From an uncultured Collinsella sp. (lineage in GTDB: Bacteria; Actinomycetota; Coriobacteriia; Coriobacteriales; Coriobacteriaceae): a DNA stretch of 64,000 nt. Below the pieces are notes generated by a model. It did no database searches. It was not told where the DNA came from and worked only from the letters and a program-made list of their open reading frames with translations. Shown here piece after piece: positions 50,882 through 59,693 of the stretch; within the stretch, counting starts at the first letter, position 1, and every line of letters starts with the position of its first letter. The DNA lies in assembly GCA_902497065.1 (NCBI GenBank), contig CABVDH010000001.1, positions 124,001-188,000 of the forward strand, given 5' to 3'. A program made the translations under genes and the position numbers.

Positions 50882-51355
50882 CTACTCTTCCCAGTAAGCG
50901 TCTGCAAGCAGCTTAAAGCAGATCTTCTTGACCGGCTGTGCGCCATCGCCCGGGAACTCGAGCGTGGGCATGTGAGGCTCGCCGGCAACGAACAGCGCAA
51001 ACTTATCGTCAGCAAGATCGCCGGCGATCGAAGCGTCGGAATCGACCAGATCGTAGTCGTCCTTCTCGTCAAACTCCTGGACCAGCGTCAAGCTGCCCGT
51101 AGCGACCTTAAAGGCCTCGCGACCCTCGACATCGATCTGCAGGTCGTGATAGCGCTGATGCGTCTCATAGTGAGCCTCGGCCTCGGGACGCGTCGTGGGA
51201 GCCATGACGTTCGCATAGACCTTGTCGCCCAGAATCGGATGGCTGCCTACCTCGAGCTGCGCCGGATCGTTCTCCTCGAGCCAGTCAATCAGCACATCGA
51301 GGCCCTTGAGCATTCCGCGGTATTCCTCGATATCGCCCAATGCACCGTAAATCAT
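50882..51355 (-). CDS. YhcH/YjgK/EbgC-family beta-barrel protein
   Basis: 157 residues of the DUF386 cupin-like family. Metal-site region HYETHQRYHDLQIDVEG and a terminal His in EPHMPTLEF are present. Members are linked to sialic acid or galactoside metabolism (EbgC is the small subunit of E. coli evolved beta-galactosidase). AGAGGGG precedes the ATG. It lies downstream of the lacX-2/lacC-2 pair and the nagA remnant in the same direction, suggesting one amino-sugar or galactoside operon. Exact reaction unknown. Confidence 0.85.
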   Translation of the reverse strand: MIYGALGDIEEYRGMLKGLDVLIDWLEENDPAQLEVGSHPILGDKVYANVMAPTTRPEAEAHYETHQRYHDLQIDVEGREAFKVATGSLTLVQEFDEKDDYDLVDSDASIAGDLADDKFALFVAGEPHMPTLEFPGDGAQPVKKICFKLLADAYWEE

Positions 51356-51387
51356 CTAAATCCCCTCTCGGATCGTTTCTTTGGCGG

Positions 51388-51528
51388 CTACTCGATAAAC
51401 GCGTTACCGACGCTGTTGCCGCCCACATACGTCTCGACCAGGGTAAGGTCGGGATTGAACACGACAACGTCGGCGTCGCGCCCCGACATAATGCTATCGC
51501 ACTTGTCGTCGACATGAGCTAGCAAGCG
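51388..51528 (-). pseudogene. 3' remnant of a nagA gene
   Basis: Minus-strand translation gives AHVDDKCDSIMSGRDADVVV and then FNPDLTLVETYVGGNSVGNA before FIE and a stop, nearly identical to the last 42 residues of the intact NagA at 54246-55415. Only about 46 codons remain; no start codon or upstream domain is present, and lacC-2 ends 24 bp away. The rest was probably lost by deletion after a duplication. Confidence 0.85.
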
Positions 51529-51552
51529 ATGCCGGGACCGACGCCCAAGCCC

Positions 51553-52488
51553 TTACAGCTCGGTCACGACAACGCCGTTGTAGACCTCGTCCCAACGGTC
51601 CATGACCAGATGGCCGGTCATAGGATCCATGGCGTTGAGCTTGCCGCAAGTGTTGGCGGTTCGCAGCACCGTCTCGTCGTCTGCGCCAGCAGCGATGGCA
51701 TGCGCGAAGCCTGCGATAGTGGAGTCACCAGAGCCCGTTGCGTTAACGGCAGGGATATCGGGCGTCTTTGCGCGGAACGCACGGCCATTGTGGAAGCCAA
51801 CGGAGCCGGCAGCGCCCATGGACACGACGACCCAGGGGATATCGGAGAAGCGGGCGTCAGAAGCGAGCGCGGCGCGGAGCTCGTCCACATCGTCGGTGGT
51901 AAAGCTCGTGCCCAGAAGGCCGTTGATCTCGGTCAGGTTAGGCTTGACCAGCTCGGGCTTAACCTCGGACTTGAGCGCAGCCTCGAGCGAGGCACCCGAG
52001 GTATCGAGCAGCACCTTGGCTCCGGCGTTCTCGGCAATGCCCGTGATCTTGGCGTAGTAGTCCGCCTCGACGCCGCGGGGCAGCGAACCCGAGATGGTGA
52101 CGACGTCGGCCTTACCTGCAAGCTCGGTAAACTTGGCGGTAAAGGCATCGAGCTCCTCGGGGGCAATTGTCGGGCCGCTCTCGAGCAGCTCGGTCTGGTT
52201 GCCGGCGTGGAGAATGTTGAGGCAAATTCGAGTCTCGCCCTTGATGGGCACAAAGTCGTTGTTAATACCGTTGGCGTCCATGAGCTCAGCCATGTAGGCG
52301 CCCATGTGGCCGCCGAGCAGACCGGTTGCCACAACGTCGTCGCCCAGCTGACCCAGCACGCGGGCCACGTTGAGGCCCTTGCCGCCGGCGGTCTTTTCGG
52401 GCGTCACACGGTTGACGTCGTCGATAATGAGCTCATCGAGCTGATAGCGCGTATCGACAGACGGGTTCATCGTAACGGTGAGGATCAT
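51553..52488 (-). CDS. lacC: Tagatose-6-phosphate kinase / 1-phosphofructokinase (PfkB family), copy 2
   Basis: 311 residues, collinear without gaps with copy 1 (26134-27069) and identical through long blocks, including KTAGGKGLN and NATGSGDSTIAGFAHAIAAG. Differences are scattered and conservative, so both copies look functional. AAGGAG precedes the ATG. Being near the Aga genes, this copy may serve amino-sugar-derived tagatose-6-phosphate, the other copy lactose-derived. Confidence 0.9.
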   Translation of the reverse strand: MILTVTMNPSVDTRYQLDELIIDDVNRVTPEKTAGGKGLNVARVLGQLGDDVVATGLLGGHMGAYMAELMDANGINNDFVPIKGETRICLNILHAGNQTELLESGPTIAPEELDAFTAKFTELAGKADVVTISGSLPRGVEADYYAKITGIAENAGAKVLLDTSGASLEAALKSEVKPELVKPNLTEINGLLGTSFTTDDVDELRAALASDARFSDIPWVVVSMGAAGSVGFHNGRAFRAKTPDIPAVNATGSGDSTIAGFAHAIAAGADDETVLRTANTCGKLNAMDPMTGHLVMDRWDEVYNGVVVTEL

Positions 52489-52547
52489 TTTTAGCTCCTT
52501 ATCTCGCAGGCTCCTTGTGCCTCGCGATACGAGTCGACAAAACGGAA

Positions 52548-53429
52548 TTACAGAATCTCAATCGTGAACGAGCGAACGACGGTCTCCTTGGGCTTGGCGA
52601 CAAGGCAGCCGCGCTTATGCTCAAGCACGTCGTCCTCATCGGAGCAGGTCGAGAGACCGCCCCAAGGCTCAACCGCCACAAAATCGCCCTCGGGCTTGCT
52701 CCACACAATGAGATATGGGAAGCCCTCAAAGCTCAGGCGGACGCCCTTGTCCTCGCCCTTTTTGGAAAGCGTGACCTGACGGCTCTCGAGCACGTCAAAG
52801 ATGGTCTCCGCAAAATCGAAGAGCTCGTGCGACAGGGGCAGCGTCTTTCCCACCATGGGGTTCTTGGAGCGGTTTGCCACGTCAATCAATCCAGTCGAGG
52901 GAACGGCGGTGCAGAGCTCCGCAGCCTCGTCTTTCTCAAAGCGCAGCTCGTAGTCCGTATAGGCCTCGCCCTCATCGAGCGGACACCTAAAGCCGGGATG
53001 ACCGCCGATAAAGAACGGCATGTCCTCGGTTCCCTCGTTGGTCACCTCATAGGAGACGCGAACGGCATCCCCCTCAAGCGTATAACGAGCGACAAGCTTA
53101 AACGGGTACGGATAATCGCTCAGCAGCGCGGCGTTATCCTCCGAAGCCAGGCACATCGCCAGCTCGTTTTCGCTCTGGCTCAGCAGCTTCCACTCTTGCT
53201 TGCGCGCAAACCCGTGGCGGGCGAGCTTCACGTGATGCCCGGCAAACGTCATGGCGCTGTTATCGCGCAAGCCTCCGCAAATCGGGAAGCAAATTGGTGC
53301 CTGGCCGGACCACACGGCGGGATCGCCCTGCCACAGATACTCGCGACCTCCGGCCTCAATCGAGGTAAACGAACCACCAGCCGTGGACACCTTAATAGAA
53401 ATCGAATCGTTGGAGAGAGCGTATTCCAT
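52548..53429 (-). CDS. lacX: LacX-like aldose 1-epimerase family protein, copy 2
   Basis: 293 residues, the same length as copy 1 and highly similar throughout (FPICGGLRD, KLARHGFARKQEWKL, GGHPGF, VAVEPWGGLSTCSDEDD). ATG at 53429 with AAAGGATGGGCA upstream. First gene of the second lacX-lacC pair. Here lacA and lacB are absent; a flavodoxin gene is divergent. Confidence 0.85.
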   Translation of the reverse strand: MEYALSNDSISIKVSTAGGSFTSIEAGGREYLWQGDPAVWSGQAPICFPICGGLRDNSAMTFAGHHVKLARHGFARKQEWKLLSQSENELAMCLASEDNAALLSDYPYPFKLVARYTLEGDAVRVSYEVTNEGTEDMPFFIGGHPGFRCPLDEGEAYTDYELRFEKDEAAELCTAVPSTGLIDVANRSKNPMVGKTLPLSHELFDFAETIFDVLESRQVTLSKKGEDKGVRLSFEGFPYLIVWSKPEGDFVAVEPWGGLSTCSDEDDVLEHKRGCLVAKPKETVVRSFTIEIL

Positions 53430-53585
53430 TGCCCATCCTTTCGAACAACTACTTTTTGCTCGCAAGAACCCGTCTCGGCCCTGACCAAAGGACAAACCCG
53501 CACGTTCATCGATGCGTCCGGTATCCCCGCCATATAACGGGGTACCATACAGACATTGATGCAATTACAGCTGAAAGGCCTTCTT

Positions 53586-54170
53586 ATGCGAACCATCATC
53601 CTTTATGCCTCACGCCACCACGGCAATACGAAAAAGCTCGTGGACGCCATCGTCGAGGCGCACCCCGAAATCGATACTCTCGACGTGAAGTCACTCGGGA
53701 AAAACGAGTACCCCGACCTGCACGAATATCATCTGATCGGCGTCGCCACGGGCATCTATTACTCCGAGATCGACAAAGATATGGCACGCGTGCTCACTAA
53801 CGTGCTGCAGCCGCAGGACAAGGTGTTTGGCCTTATGACCTATGGCGGCAAAAACAAGTGGTACGGCAAGGATATCGATGGCATCTGCCGCATGAGGCAG
53901 GCCATCTTTATGGGTGTCTACGGTTGCCCCGGCTTTGATACGTGGGGGCCGTTCAAACTCACCGGCGGTGTCCAAAAGGGGCACCCGACCGCTGAGGAAA
54001 TTAAGGGCGCCGTCGACTTCTTCGACAAGATCGAAGACGAGTACGGCGACATCATCGTCGAAGAGTATGCCAAGCGCGAGAAGCGTCTAGCCTACGAGAA
54101 GGAGCATCCTGCAGGAGGCCTGGTGGCCGGCGTCAAGCGCACGGTAAAGAAGATCGCTAACAAGCTGTAA
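53586..54170 (+). CDS. Flavodoxin-family protein
   Basis: 194 residues. The N-terminal ILYASRHHGNTKKLVDAI is a flavodoxin FMN-phosphate loop, followed by GVATGIYYSEIDKDM and FGLMTYGGKN, the second and third FMN loops. The last 25 residues are basic (GVKRTVKKIANKL). It may transfer electrons, possibly to the flavodiiron protein at 20306, but no partner adjoins. AAAGG precedes the ATG. Confidence 0.85.
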   Translation: MRTIILYASRHHGNTKKLVDAIVEAHPEIDTLDVKSLGKNEYPDLHEYHLIGVATGIYYSEIDKDMARVLTNVLQPQDKVFGLMTYGGKNKWYGKDIDGICRMRQAIFMGVYGCPGFDTWGPFKLTGGVQKGHPTAEEIKGAVDFFDKIEDEYGDIIVEEYAKREKRLAYEKEHPAGGLVAGVKRTVKKIANKL

Positions 54171-54201
54171 CTGTAAAGGTGCTTTTGAGCGTTTAACCCA
54201 T

Positions 54202-54239
54202 ACGGCGGGTCCGAGCAGATTCGGGCCCGCCGTCTTTTT
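54202..54239. terminator. Terminator between convergent flavodoxin and nagA genes
   Basis: ACGGCGGG-CCGA stem with complementary TCGG-CCCGCCGT and TTTTT. Confidence 0.85.
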
Positions 54240-54245
54240 CTATCG

Positions 54246-55415
54246 TTACTCGGTAAAGGCGTTGCCGACGCTCTGGCCGCCAACATACGTCTCGACGAGG
54301 GTGAGCTCATGGTCGAACACGACAAAGTCGGCGTCGCGACCCGGCATGATGCTGCCGCACTTATCCTCGATGTGTGCAGAGCGAGCCGGCACCTCGGTTG
54401 CCATGCGGATGGCGATATCGGCGCTGGCGATGCCCCAGTCGACGATGTTCTTGACGCCCTGGGCAAGCGTGAGCACCGAGCCGGCAATGCTCTTGCCGTC
54501 GGCGAGCCAGCACAGGTTGTCCTTCATGATGACGTCCATGCCGCCGCTGGTGTAGCTGCCCTCGGGCATGCCGCCGCAGCCAAGGCAGTCGGTGATGAGC
54601 ACCGTGTGCCGCCAGCCCTTTGCCTGCAGCAGCGCCTTGATGGCGGCAGGGTTCACGTGCTTGCCGTCACAGATGATCTCGGCATAGGTCTCGGGCGTGG
54701 ACATGGCGGCACCCACGACACCGGGCTCACGGTGATGCAGCCCGCGCTGGCCGTTATAGGTATGCGTAAAGCAGCTGGCACCGGCATTGATGGCGGCGAT
54801 GCACTCATCGTAGGTGGCGTCGGAGTGACCGATGCTGGTCACGACGCCCTTCGCGTTGAGAGCGGCAGCATAGGCGGCAGCACCATCGCGCTCAGCGGCC
54901 ATGGCACTCTTGACGATACGACCACCCGCAGCCTCCTGCCACTGATCGAAGACCTCCTCGGAAGGATCAATAAGATAAGCGGGGTTCTGCGCGCCCACGT
55001 GCTTCATGGTAAAGAAGGGGCCCTCCAGGTAGATGCCTTGGATACGAGCACCACAGAAGTCGGGGCCGCGACCCTCGTCCGCCTGGGCGATGGCGGCGCA
55101 GGCGTCCTTGATCTGCTCGACGCCATCGGTGAACGTCGTGGGCAGCCAACTGGTGGTACCGCGACGGGCGAGCTCAGTCGAGCTGATATCGATACCCTCG
55201 GGGTCGTTATCGGTAGTCGAATGGTTATAGAAGCCATGGATGTGGGTGTCGACCATGCCCGGCGCGATCCACGATCCCGTGTAGTCCTTGATCTCGCAGG
55301 AGGGCTCGTCGGCCTGCCAGGCGCCAAAGACGCCATCCTCGACCATAAGATAGCCGCCCAGCTGCGGGCCTGCCGGCAAGAAGAACTTGTCAGCCTTAAT
55401 TGCGTATGTGCTCAT
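54246..55415 (-). CDS. nagA: N-acetylglucosamine/galactosamine-6-phosphate deacetylase
   Basis: 389 residues of the amidohydrolase superfamily. Metal and catalytic residues: H58-x-H60 (DTHIHGF), Glu131 (LEGPFF), His197 (GHSDAT), His218 (THTYNG) and Asp276 (ITDCLG). It removes acetate from N-acetyl-hexosamine-6-phosphate after PTS import. AAGGAG precedes the ATG at 55415. It is downstream of agaS with a terminator between, so it may have its own promoter. In the Aga setting GalNAc-6-phosphate is the likely substrate, though NagA-type enzymes often accept both epimers. Confidence 0.93.
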   Translation of the reverse strand: MSTYAIKADKFFLPAGPQLGGYLMVEDGVFGAWQADEPSCEIKDYTGSWIAPGMVDTHIHGFYNHSTTDNDPEGIDISSTELARRGTTSWLPTTFTDGVEQIKDACAAIAQADEGRGPDFCGARIQGIYLEGPFFTMKHVGAQNPAYLIDPSEEVFDQWQEAAGGRIVKSAMAAERDGAAAYAAALNAKGVVTSIGHSDATYDECIAAINAGASCFTHTYNGQRGLHHREPGVVGAAMSTPETYAEIICDGKHVNPAAIKALLQAKGWRHTVLITDCLGCGGMPEGSYTSGGMDVIMKDNLCWLADGKSIAGSVLTLAQGVKNIVDWGIASADIAIRMATEVPARSAHIEDKCGSIMPGRDADFVVFDHELTLVETYVGGQSVGNAFTE

Positions 55416-55476
55416 ATGCACTCCTTGCTTCTTGAAGCAGTTGACTGTGGTGATGCTTATACCCAGCACACGTAAA

Positions 55477-55515
55477 ACAAAAAGCGCCCGCCCGCCGTTA
55501 TGAGCGGACGGGCGC
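55477..55515 (-). terminator. agaS terminator
   Basis: GCGCCCG-CCGC stem; on the minus strand followed by TTTTTGTTTT. Confidence 0.85.
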
Positions 55516-55533
55516 CCTTACAGGGGGACGCGA

Positions 55534-56700
55534 TTAAGCGGTGAAGGGGTGAATCGTCACGCCCTTAACCACGCGGTTGACCGTGCCGGTGGGGCTCGGC
55601 GTATCGGGCGTGTTGCCCACGCGCACGGAGTTGAGCAGGCTGATAGCCTGGGCAAACATCACGAACGGCAGAGCAAGGTAGCCCTCGGGAAGCGCCTCGT
55701 AGCCCTTAAAGGTGAAGGACTCACCCTCATAGACGGTGGCACCTTCCTGCTGAACGGCGACGGTGTGCTGAGCAATATCATCGCCACCGATCTCGTTGAG
55801 GATGTCGATGTCGTACTGACGGGTGTAGGCGTCGTTGTTGACGAACACGAAGACGAGCGTCTTATCGTCGACGAAGGACTTGGGTCCGTGACGATAGCCC
55901 ATGGAAGTGTCGTAAGAAGTGGCAACCAGGCCGTGAGCAAGCTCGAGAATCTTAAGCTGGCTCTCCTGAGCAAGGCCGCCAAAGGAGCCGGAGCCCAGGT
56001 AGGTCACGCGGTTGAAGTCGCCAGCGAGGTAATCGGCGACCTCGGACTCGCGAGCGATAACCTCCTCGCCCATCTTGGCGATGGTCTCGACCCACTCGGC
56101 CTTCTGCTCGTCAGAGGCAGTGTCAAAAATAAGGGTGGAGAGCAGGGTCATGCAGGAATAAGAACCGGTCATGGCGAAGCCCTTGTCGTTGGCGCGCGGA
56201 ATGAGCAGCGTCAGCGCATTGGGATCATCGGCAGACTCGACGGCGAGCTTGCCCTCGGGAGCGCAGGTGATGTTGAGGAACTTGACGTTGTGGACGAGCT
56301 CCTTGGCAACGGCAACGGCGGCAAGGCTCTCGGGGCTGTTGCCAGAGCGGGCAAAGGAAACCACGAGCGTGGGATCCTCGGCGCGCAGGAAGTCGCGCGG
56401 AGCGCTCACGATGTCGGTCGTGGCGATGGGCTTAAAGTCGTAGAGATCAGTGTTGCCAGCGTGACGCAGGTACGGGGCGCAGGTATCGCCAACGTAGTCG
56501 GACGTACCGGCACCGGTGAAGACAACGGACAGACGACCCTCGCCCATAGCGCGAGCCTCGGCCAGGAAGGCCTCGATGGCCTCCTTGTTCTCGCGATAGA
56601 TGTTGAGCGTATCACGCCAAAGCTCGGGCTGCTGAGCAATCTCGGCCGTGGTGATCTGGGCGCCGAGCTCGGTGAGCTCCTCGACACTCTTCTCGAACAT
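55534..56700 (-). CDS. agaS: SIS-domain sugar-phosphate deaminase/isomerase (AgaS type)
   Basis: 388 residues with two SIS domains: FTGAGTSDYVGD (phosphate loop, about 61-72), SFARSGNSPES (about 114-124) and, in the second domain, LGSGSFGGLAQE and YRHGPKSFVD. AgaS converts galactosamine-6-phosphate to tagatose-6-phosphate with loss of ammonia. GAGAGAGG precedes the ATG. A GntR-type operator lies in its promoter (56763-56776). It links amino-sugar import to the PfkB kinase copies. GlmS-like function is excluded by the missing glutaminase domain. Confidence 0.88.
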   Translation of the reverse strand: MFEKSVEELTELGAQITTAEIAQQPELWRDTLNIYRENKEAIEAFLAEARAMGEGRLSVVFTGAGTSDYVGDTCAPYLRHAGNTDLYDFKPIATTDIVSAPRDFLRAEDPTLVVSFARSGNSPESLAAVAVAKELVHNVKFLNITCAPEGKLAVESADDPNALTLLIPRANDKGFAMTGSYSCMTLLSTLIFDTASDEQKAEWVETIAKMGEEVIARESEVADYLAGDFNRVTYLGSGSFGGLAQESQLKILELAHGLVATSYDTSMGYRHGPKSFVDDKTLVFVFVNNDAYTRQYDIDILNEIGGDDIAQHTVAVQQEGATVYEGESFTFKGYEALPEGYLALPFVMFAQAISLLNSVRVGNTPDTPSPTGTVNRVVKGVTIHPFTA

Positions 56701-56762
56701 TTCTAATACCTCTCTCTAGAAGTAATCCTCTGACGTGCAATTATACACTTCGGTTGGTTATC

Positions 56763-56776
56763 TGGTAGTAACCAGT
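56763..56776. promoter_or_regulatory. GntR-type operator before agaS
   Basis: CTGGTAGTAACCAG, palindrome with a 4-base centre. The same core CTGGTAGTAACCA recurs at 61054-61066 before the PTS operon. Confidence 0.65.
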
Positions 56777-56814
56777 TAAATGCAAAGAATCACCATATGG
56801 AAACGATGCGAGCA

Positions 56815-57546
56815 CTAGTTACTGCGCTGGTGGTAAACCTTGTATTTAAACTGATCGGCACGAGCAACCGAGAGTGTGTACTCCACTACCTCGTTTGACT
56901 CGTTATACGTAGTCCTGACCAAATCGAGCACAGGCGAGCCCTCGACAATTCCCAAAAGGTGGGCATCGGTGGGACGGGCTATGCTCGCATAGAACTCCTC
57001 TTCGGCCACGCGAATCTTTTGCTGAAAGTCCTGCTCAATCACATCGTAAAGCGGCTTACGCTCCAGCAGCGGTCGCTTTAGGGACAGAAATTGACGAACC
57101 GGTAGATAGCTGCGTTCGACCATCATGGGCATGTTGTCGGCAGAGCGAAGGCGCTTGAGCTTAAAAATGCGATCACCGATGCGCAATCCCATATGCTCGG
57201 CCAGATTCTTATCGGCCTCCATCTCGCAAAACTCGAGAATCGTGGTCTCGGGTTCTCGACCCATCGCGCGCATCTGCTCGGTAAAGCTGTAGGACTGCAT
57301 AAGATTGGTTGCTTTTGCCGAACGGTCGGTCACAAAGGTACCGCGACCGTGCTGCCGAACCACCAGTCCTAAACGCTCCAGTTCCTGCAGAGCCAGGCGT
57401 ACCGTAGTGCGCGAGAGACCATAGCGCTCCGAAAGTTCGCGCTCGGAAGGAATCATGTCACCGGCGCGATATTCATGGTCAATCTTTTCGGTCAGAATAT
57501 CGACCAGCTGATCGTACAGCGGTTGCTTACGCGCTCCGATCGCCAT
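56815..57546 (-). CDS. GntR-family regulator (HutC/UTRA subfamily)
   Basis: 243 residues: winged helix with PSERELSERYGLSRTTVRLALQELERLGLVVRQHGRGTFV (about 33-72), then a UTRA effector domain (LKRLRSADNMPMMVERSYLP, PLYDVIEQ). Such AgaR/NagR-like proteins sense amino-sugar phosphates. It sits between agaS and the PTS operon, all in one direction, and matching palindromes lie upstream of both. GGGAGGATAGG precedes the ATG. Confidence 0.92.
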   Translation of the reverse strand: MAIGARKQPLYDQLVDILTEKIDHEYRAGDMIPSERELSERYGLSRTTVRLALQELERLGLVVRQHGRGTFVTDRSAKATNLMQSYSFTEQMRAMGREPETTILEFCEMEADKNLAEHMGLRIGDRIFKLKRLRSADNMPMMVERSYLPVRQFLSLKRPLLERKPLYDVIEQDFQQKIRVAEEEFYASIARPTDAHLLGIVEGSPVLDLVRTTYNESNEVVEYTLSVARADQFKYKVYHQRSN

Positions 57547-57631
57547 CCTATCCTCCCTTTTGCTCGAATTCGGCTAACTACCTAGGGTGTTATGCATTAT
57601 CTGTCTGCCACACCCGAATCATTAAGAAAAC

Positions 57632-57665
57632 AAAAGCCGCGCGCTCTTTCGAGCACGCGGCTTTT
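57632..57665 (-). terminator. Terminator of the mannose-family PTS operon
   Basis: AAAAGCCGCG stem with complementary CGCGGCTTTT, 65 bp past the IID stop. Confidence 0.85.
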
Positions 57666-57730
57666 AACATACACATGGCTTAAGGGGTCGGGGTTGAGCC
57701 GCGTAGGGACACACCCCTCAAGCTAGAGCC

Positions 57731-58813
57731 TTACCAGATGCTCGGCCAGAGACCAAGCGGGCCAGCGCCCAGGATGCCAAGGACGAAGAGCAGGAGAATG
57801 CCCTTGGTCGGGGTCCAGCTGTGCTTAGCGAACATGTAGTAAAGCAGCAGCGTAAGCATAAGCGGGACGAGCTTCGGGACGATGGTGTTGAGGGTGTCGG
57901 CAACAGAGAAGTTGACCGGATCCTCGGTAACGGTGCCGTAGGTCACGGACTCCATGCCGTTACCCAGATCGGTGACGCCGCACTCGACAGCGTTGCCGTC
58001 GGCATCGGAAGCGGTGAGGGCGTTGCCGTCCTCATCGGTCATGGCGATGGTACCGGCCTCAGCGGTCTCGGTATCGATGCCCTCCATACCGGTGAAGTTC
58101 TCGGCCTCCTTCTCGGAGACGATCACGGTAGTAGCGGAGAGACCACGGGTGGTGCCGTTGGGGATCTGGAGGTTGATCTGGGTGCCACCCATGGTGACGA
58201 CCAGACAACCGACGACGAAGACGCCCATGATGGAAGCGGCACGCGTGAAGGCCTGCATGTTGGCAGTCAGAGCGTCAATAGCGCTGGTGCCAAGCTTGTA
58301 GGACCAGTTCATGAGCCAGAAGCGCAGAGCGAACTGGACGACGTTGAAGATCACCAGGAAGATGATCGGTGCAGCGGCGTTGCCGTTGATGGCCATGTTG
58401 GAGGTGATGCCGGCCGTGATAGGCACGAGCGTCAGCCAGAACAGAGCGTCACCGATACCACCGAGCGGGCCCATTGCGGCAACGCGGACGGCGCGGATCG
58501 TGGGGATGTCAACCTTGTTCTGCTCGAGCGAAAGCACGATACCCATAACAAAGGTGACGAGGAACGGGTGGGTGTTGAAGAACTCCAGGTTGTGGCTCAT
58601 GGAAGCCGCGAGGTCGTTCTTGTTGGTGTGGATCTTCTCCAGACCGGGGATGATGGAGTAGAGCCAGCCGGCGGCCTGCATACGCTCGTAGTTGAACGAG
58701 GCCTGCAGGAAGCAGGAGCGCCAAGCCATCTTGTTGAGGGTCTTCTGGTCGAGCTGCGGAGCAGGAGTGAGATCCTCGTAGTGCTCCGGGATCACATACT
58801 CATTAGATGCCAT
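57731..58813 (-). CDS. PTS mannose-family IID with a large hydrophilic insertion
   Basis: 360 residues; family members are usually about 270-300. The N-terminal three quarters are typical (SFNYERMQAAGW, HTNKNDLAASM, FFNTHPFLVTFVMGI, GPLGGIGDALFWLT). Residues about 220-302 form an acidic, Thr/Asp-rich stretch (ETAEAGTIAMTDEDGNALTA) between two hydrophobic segments, ahead of the final TMs. The ATG at 58813 lies within the end of IIC, 11 bp overlap, with GGAGGTGA upstream. Confidence 0.9.
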   Translation of the reverse strand: MASNEYVIPEHYEDLTPAPQLDQKTLNKMAWRSCFLQASFNYERMQAAGWLYSIIPGLEKIHTNKNDLAASMSHNLEFFNTHPFLVTFVMGIVLSLEQNKVDIPTIRAVRVAAMGPLGGIGDALFWLTLVPITAGITSNMAINGNAAAPIIFLVIFNVVQFALRFWLMNWSYKLGTSAIDALTANMQAFTRAASIMGVFVVGCLVVTMGGTQINLQIPNGTTRGLSATTVIVSEKEAENFTGMEGIDTETAEAGTIAMTDEDGNALTASDADGNAVECGVTDLGNGMESVTYGTVTEDPVNFSVADTLNTIVPKLVPLMLTLLLYYMFAKHSWTPTKGILLLFVLGILGAGPLGLWPSIW

Positions 58814-59603
58814 CTTCGAAGTCACCTCCGTCAGAAACAGCTGCACCCTTCAGCTCGGTCTGCTGCTGGAAGTCCCAGAAAGCGATGCCGAAGCCGATGA
58901 GAGCGAGGATGAGCAGGGCAGGGGTTGCCAGAGAATCGTTGGCAACGGTGATGAGCGCGAGGCCAAAGCCCATGAGGAAGAAGCCCCACATATCGCGGTT
59001 CATCATAACCTTGAGCAGGACGGCGAAGCCGACGAAGCGCATCATGCCGCCTGCAGCGGACAGACCGGTCTGCAGCCAAGTCGGGATGGCGGAAGCGATG
59101 GTCTGACCAATGGTAGCGCCAGCGATGAAGAACAGGGTGACGACGACAGCGAAGATCAGGCCGAGCAGAGCCATGGCGAAGTAGTTCAGGCGCTCGATGC
59201 CCTTGGTGTCCGCGTTATGAGCCATGTTATCGGCCGTGGACATAAGCGGGGACATAAGCGTGAAGACCAGGGTAACGCCGAGCTGACCAAGCAGAGCGAA
59301 CGGAATGGCAAGGCCGACTGCCGCGTTGGGCTCGAGACCCGTAGCGATAGCGAGAATGGCTGCCATGATGCCGCCAATGACGGCGTTAGGCGGCTGAGCG
59401 CCTCCGATCGGCATGTTGCCGATCGTCATGAGCTGATAGGTACCACCCACGAGAAGACCGGTGTTGAGGTCGCCAAGGATAAGACCGATGACGGCGCCGG
59501 TGACGATGGGCTGATAGAGAGACTCGAGGAAGTCAAACTGGTCGATTGCCGCGATGAACGTGACGACGAAGACCAGAGCGATCTGGATGATCGAGTATTC
59601 CAT
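58803..59603 (-). CDS. PTS mannose-family IIC
   Basis: 266 residues, about eight hydrophobic segments, with the family pattern FDFLESLYQPIVTGAVIGLILGD, GGTYQLMTIGNMPIGGAQPPN and TADNMAHNADTKG. With IID it forms the sugar channel. AAAGGAGGAG precedes the ATG. By context (agaS, nagA) the substrate is probably GalNAc or a related amino sugar. Confidence 0.93.
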   Translation of the reverse strand: MEYSIIQIALVFVVTFIAAIDQFDFLESLYQPIVTGAVIGLILGDLNTGLLVGGTYQLMTIGNMPIGGAQPPNAVIGGIMAAILAIATGLEPNAAVGLAIPFALLGQLGVTLVFTLMSPLMSTADNMAHNADTKGIERLNYFAMALLGLIFAVVVTLFFIAGATIGQTIASAIPTWLQTGLSAAGGMMRFVGFAVLLKVMMNRDMWGFFLMGFGLALITVANDSLATPALLILALIGFGIAFWDFQQQTELKGAAVSDGGDFEDGI

Positions 59604-59693
59604 CTTGCTCCTCCTTTCAAAATGTATGTACGCACTTTGGATTTCACGTACAGAACGTCAGGGTTTCACTCCTGACAACGTGGATCACGAGGA

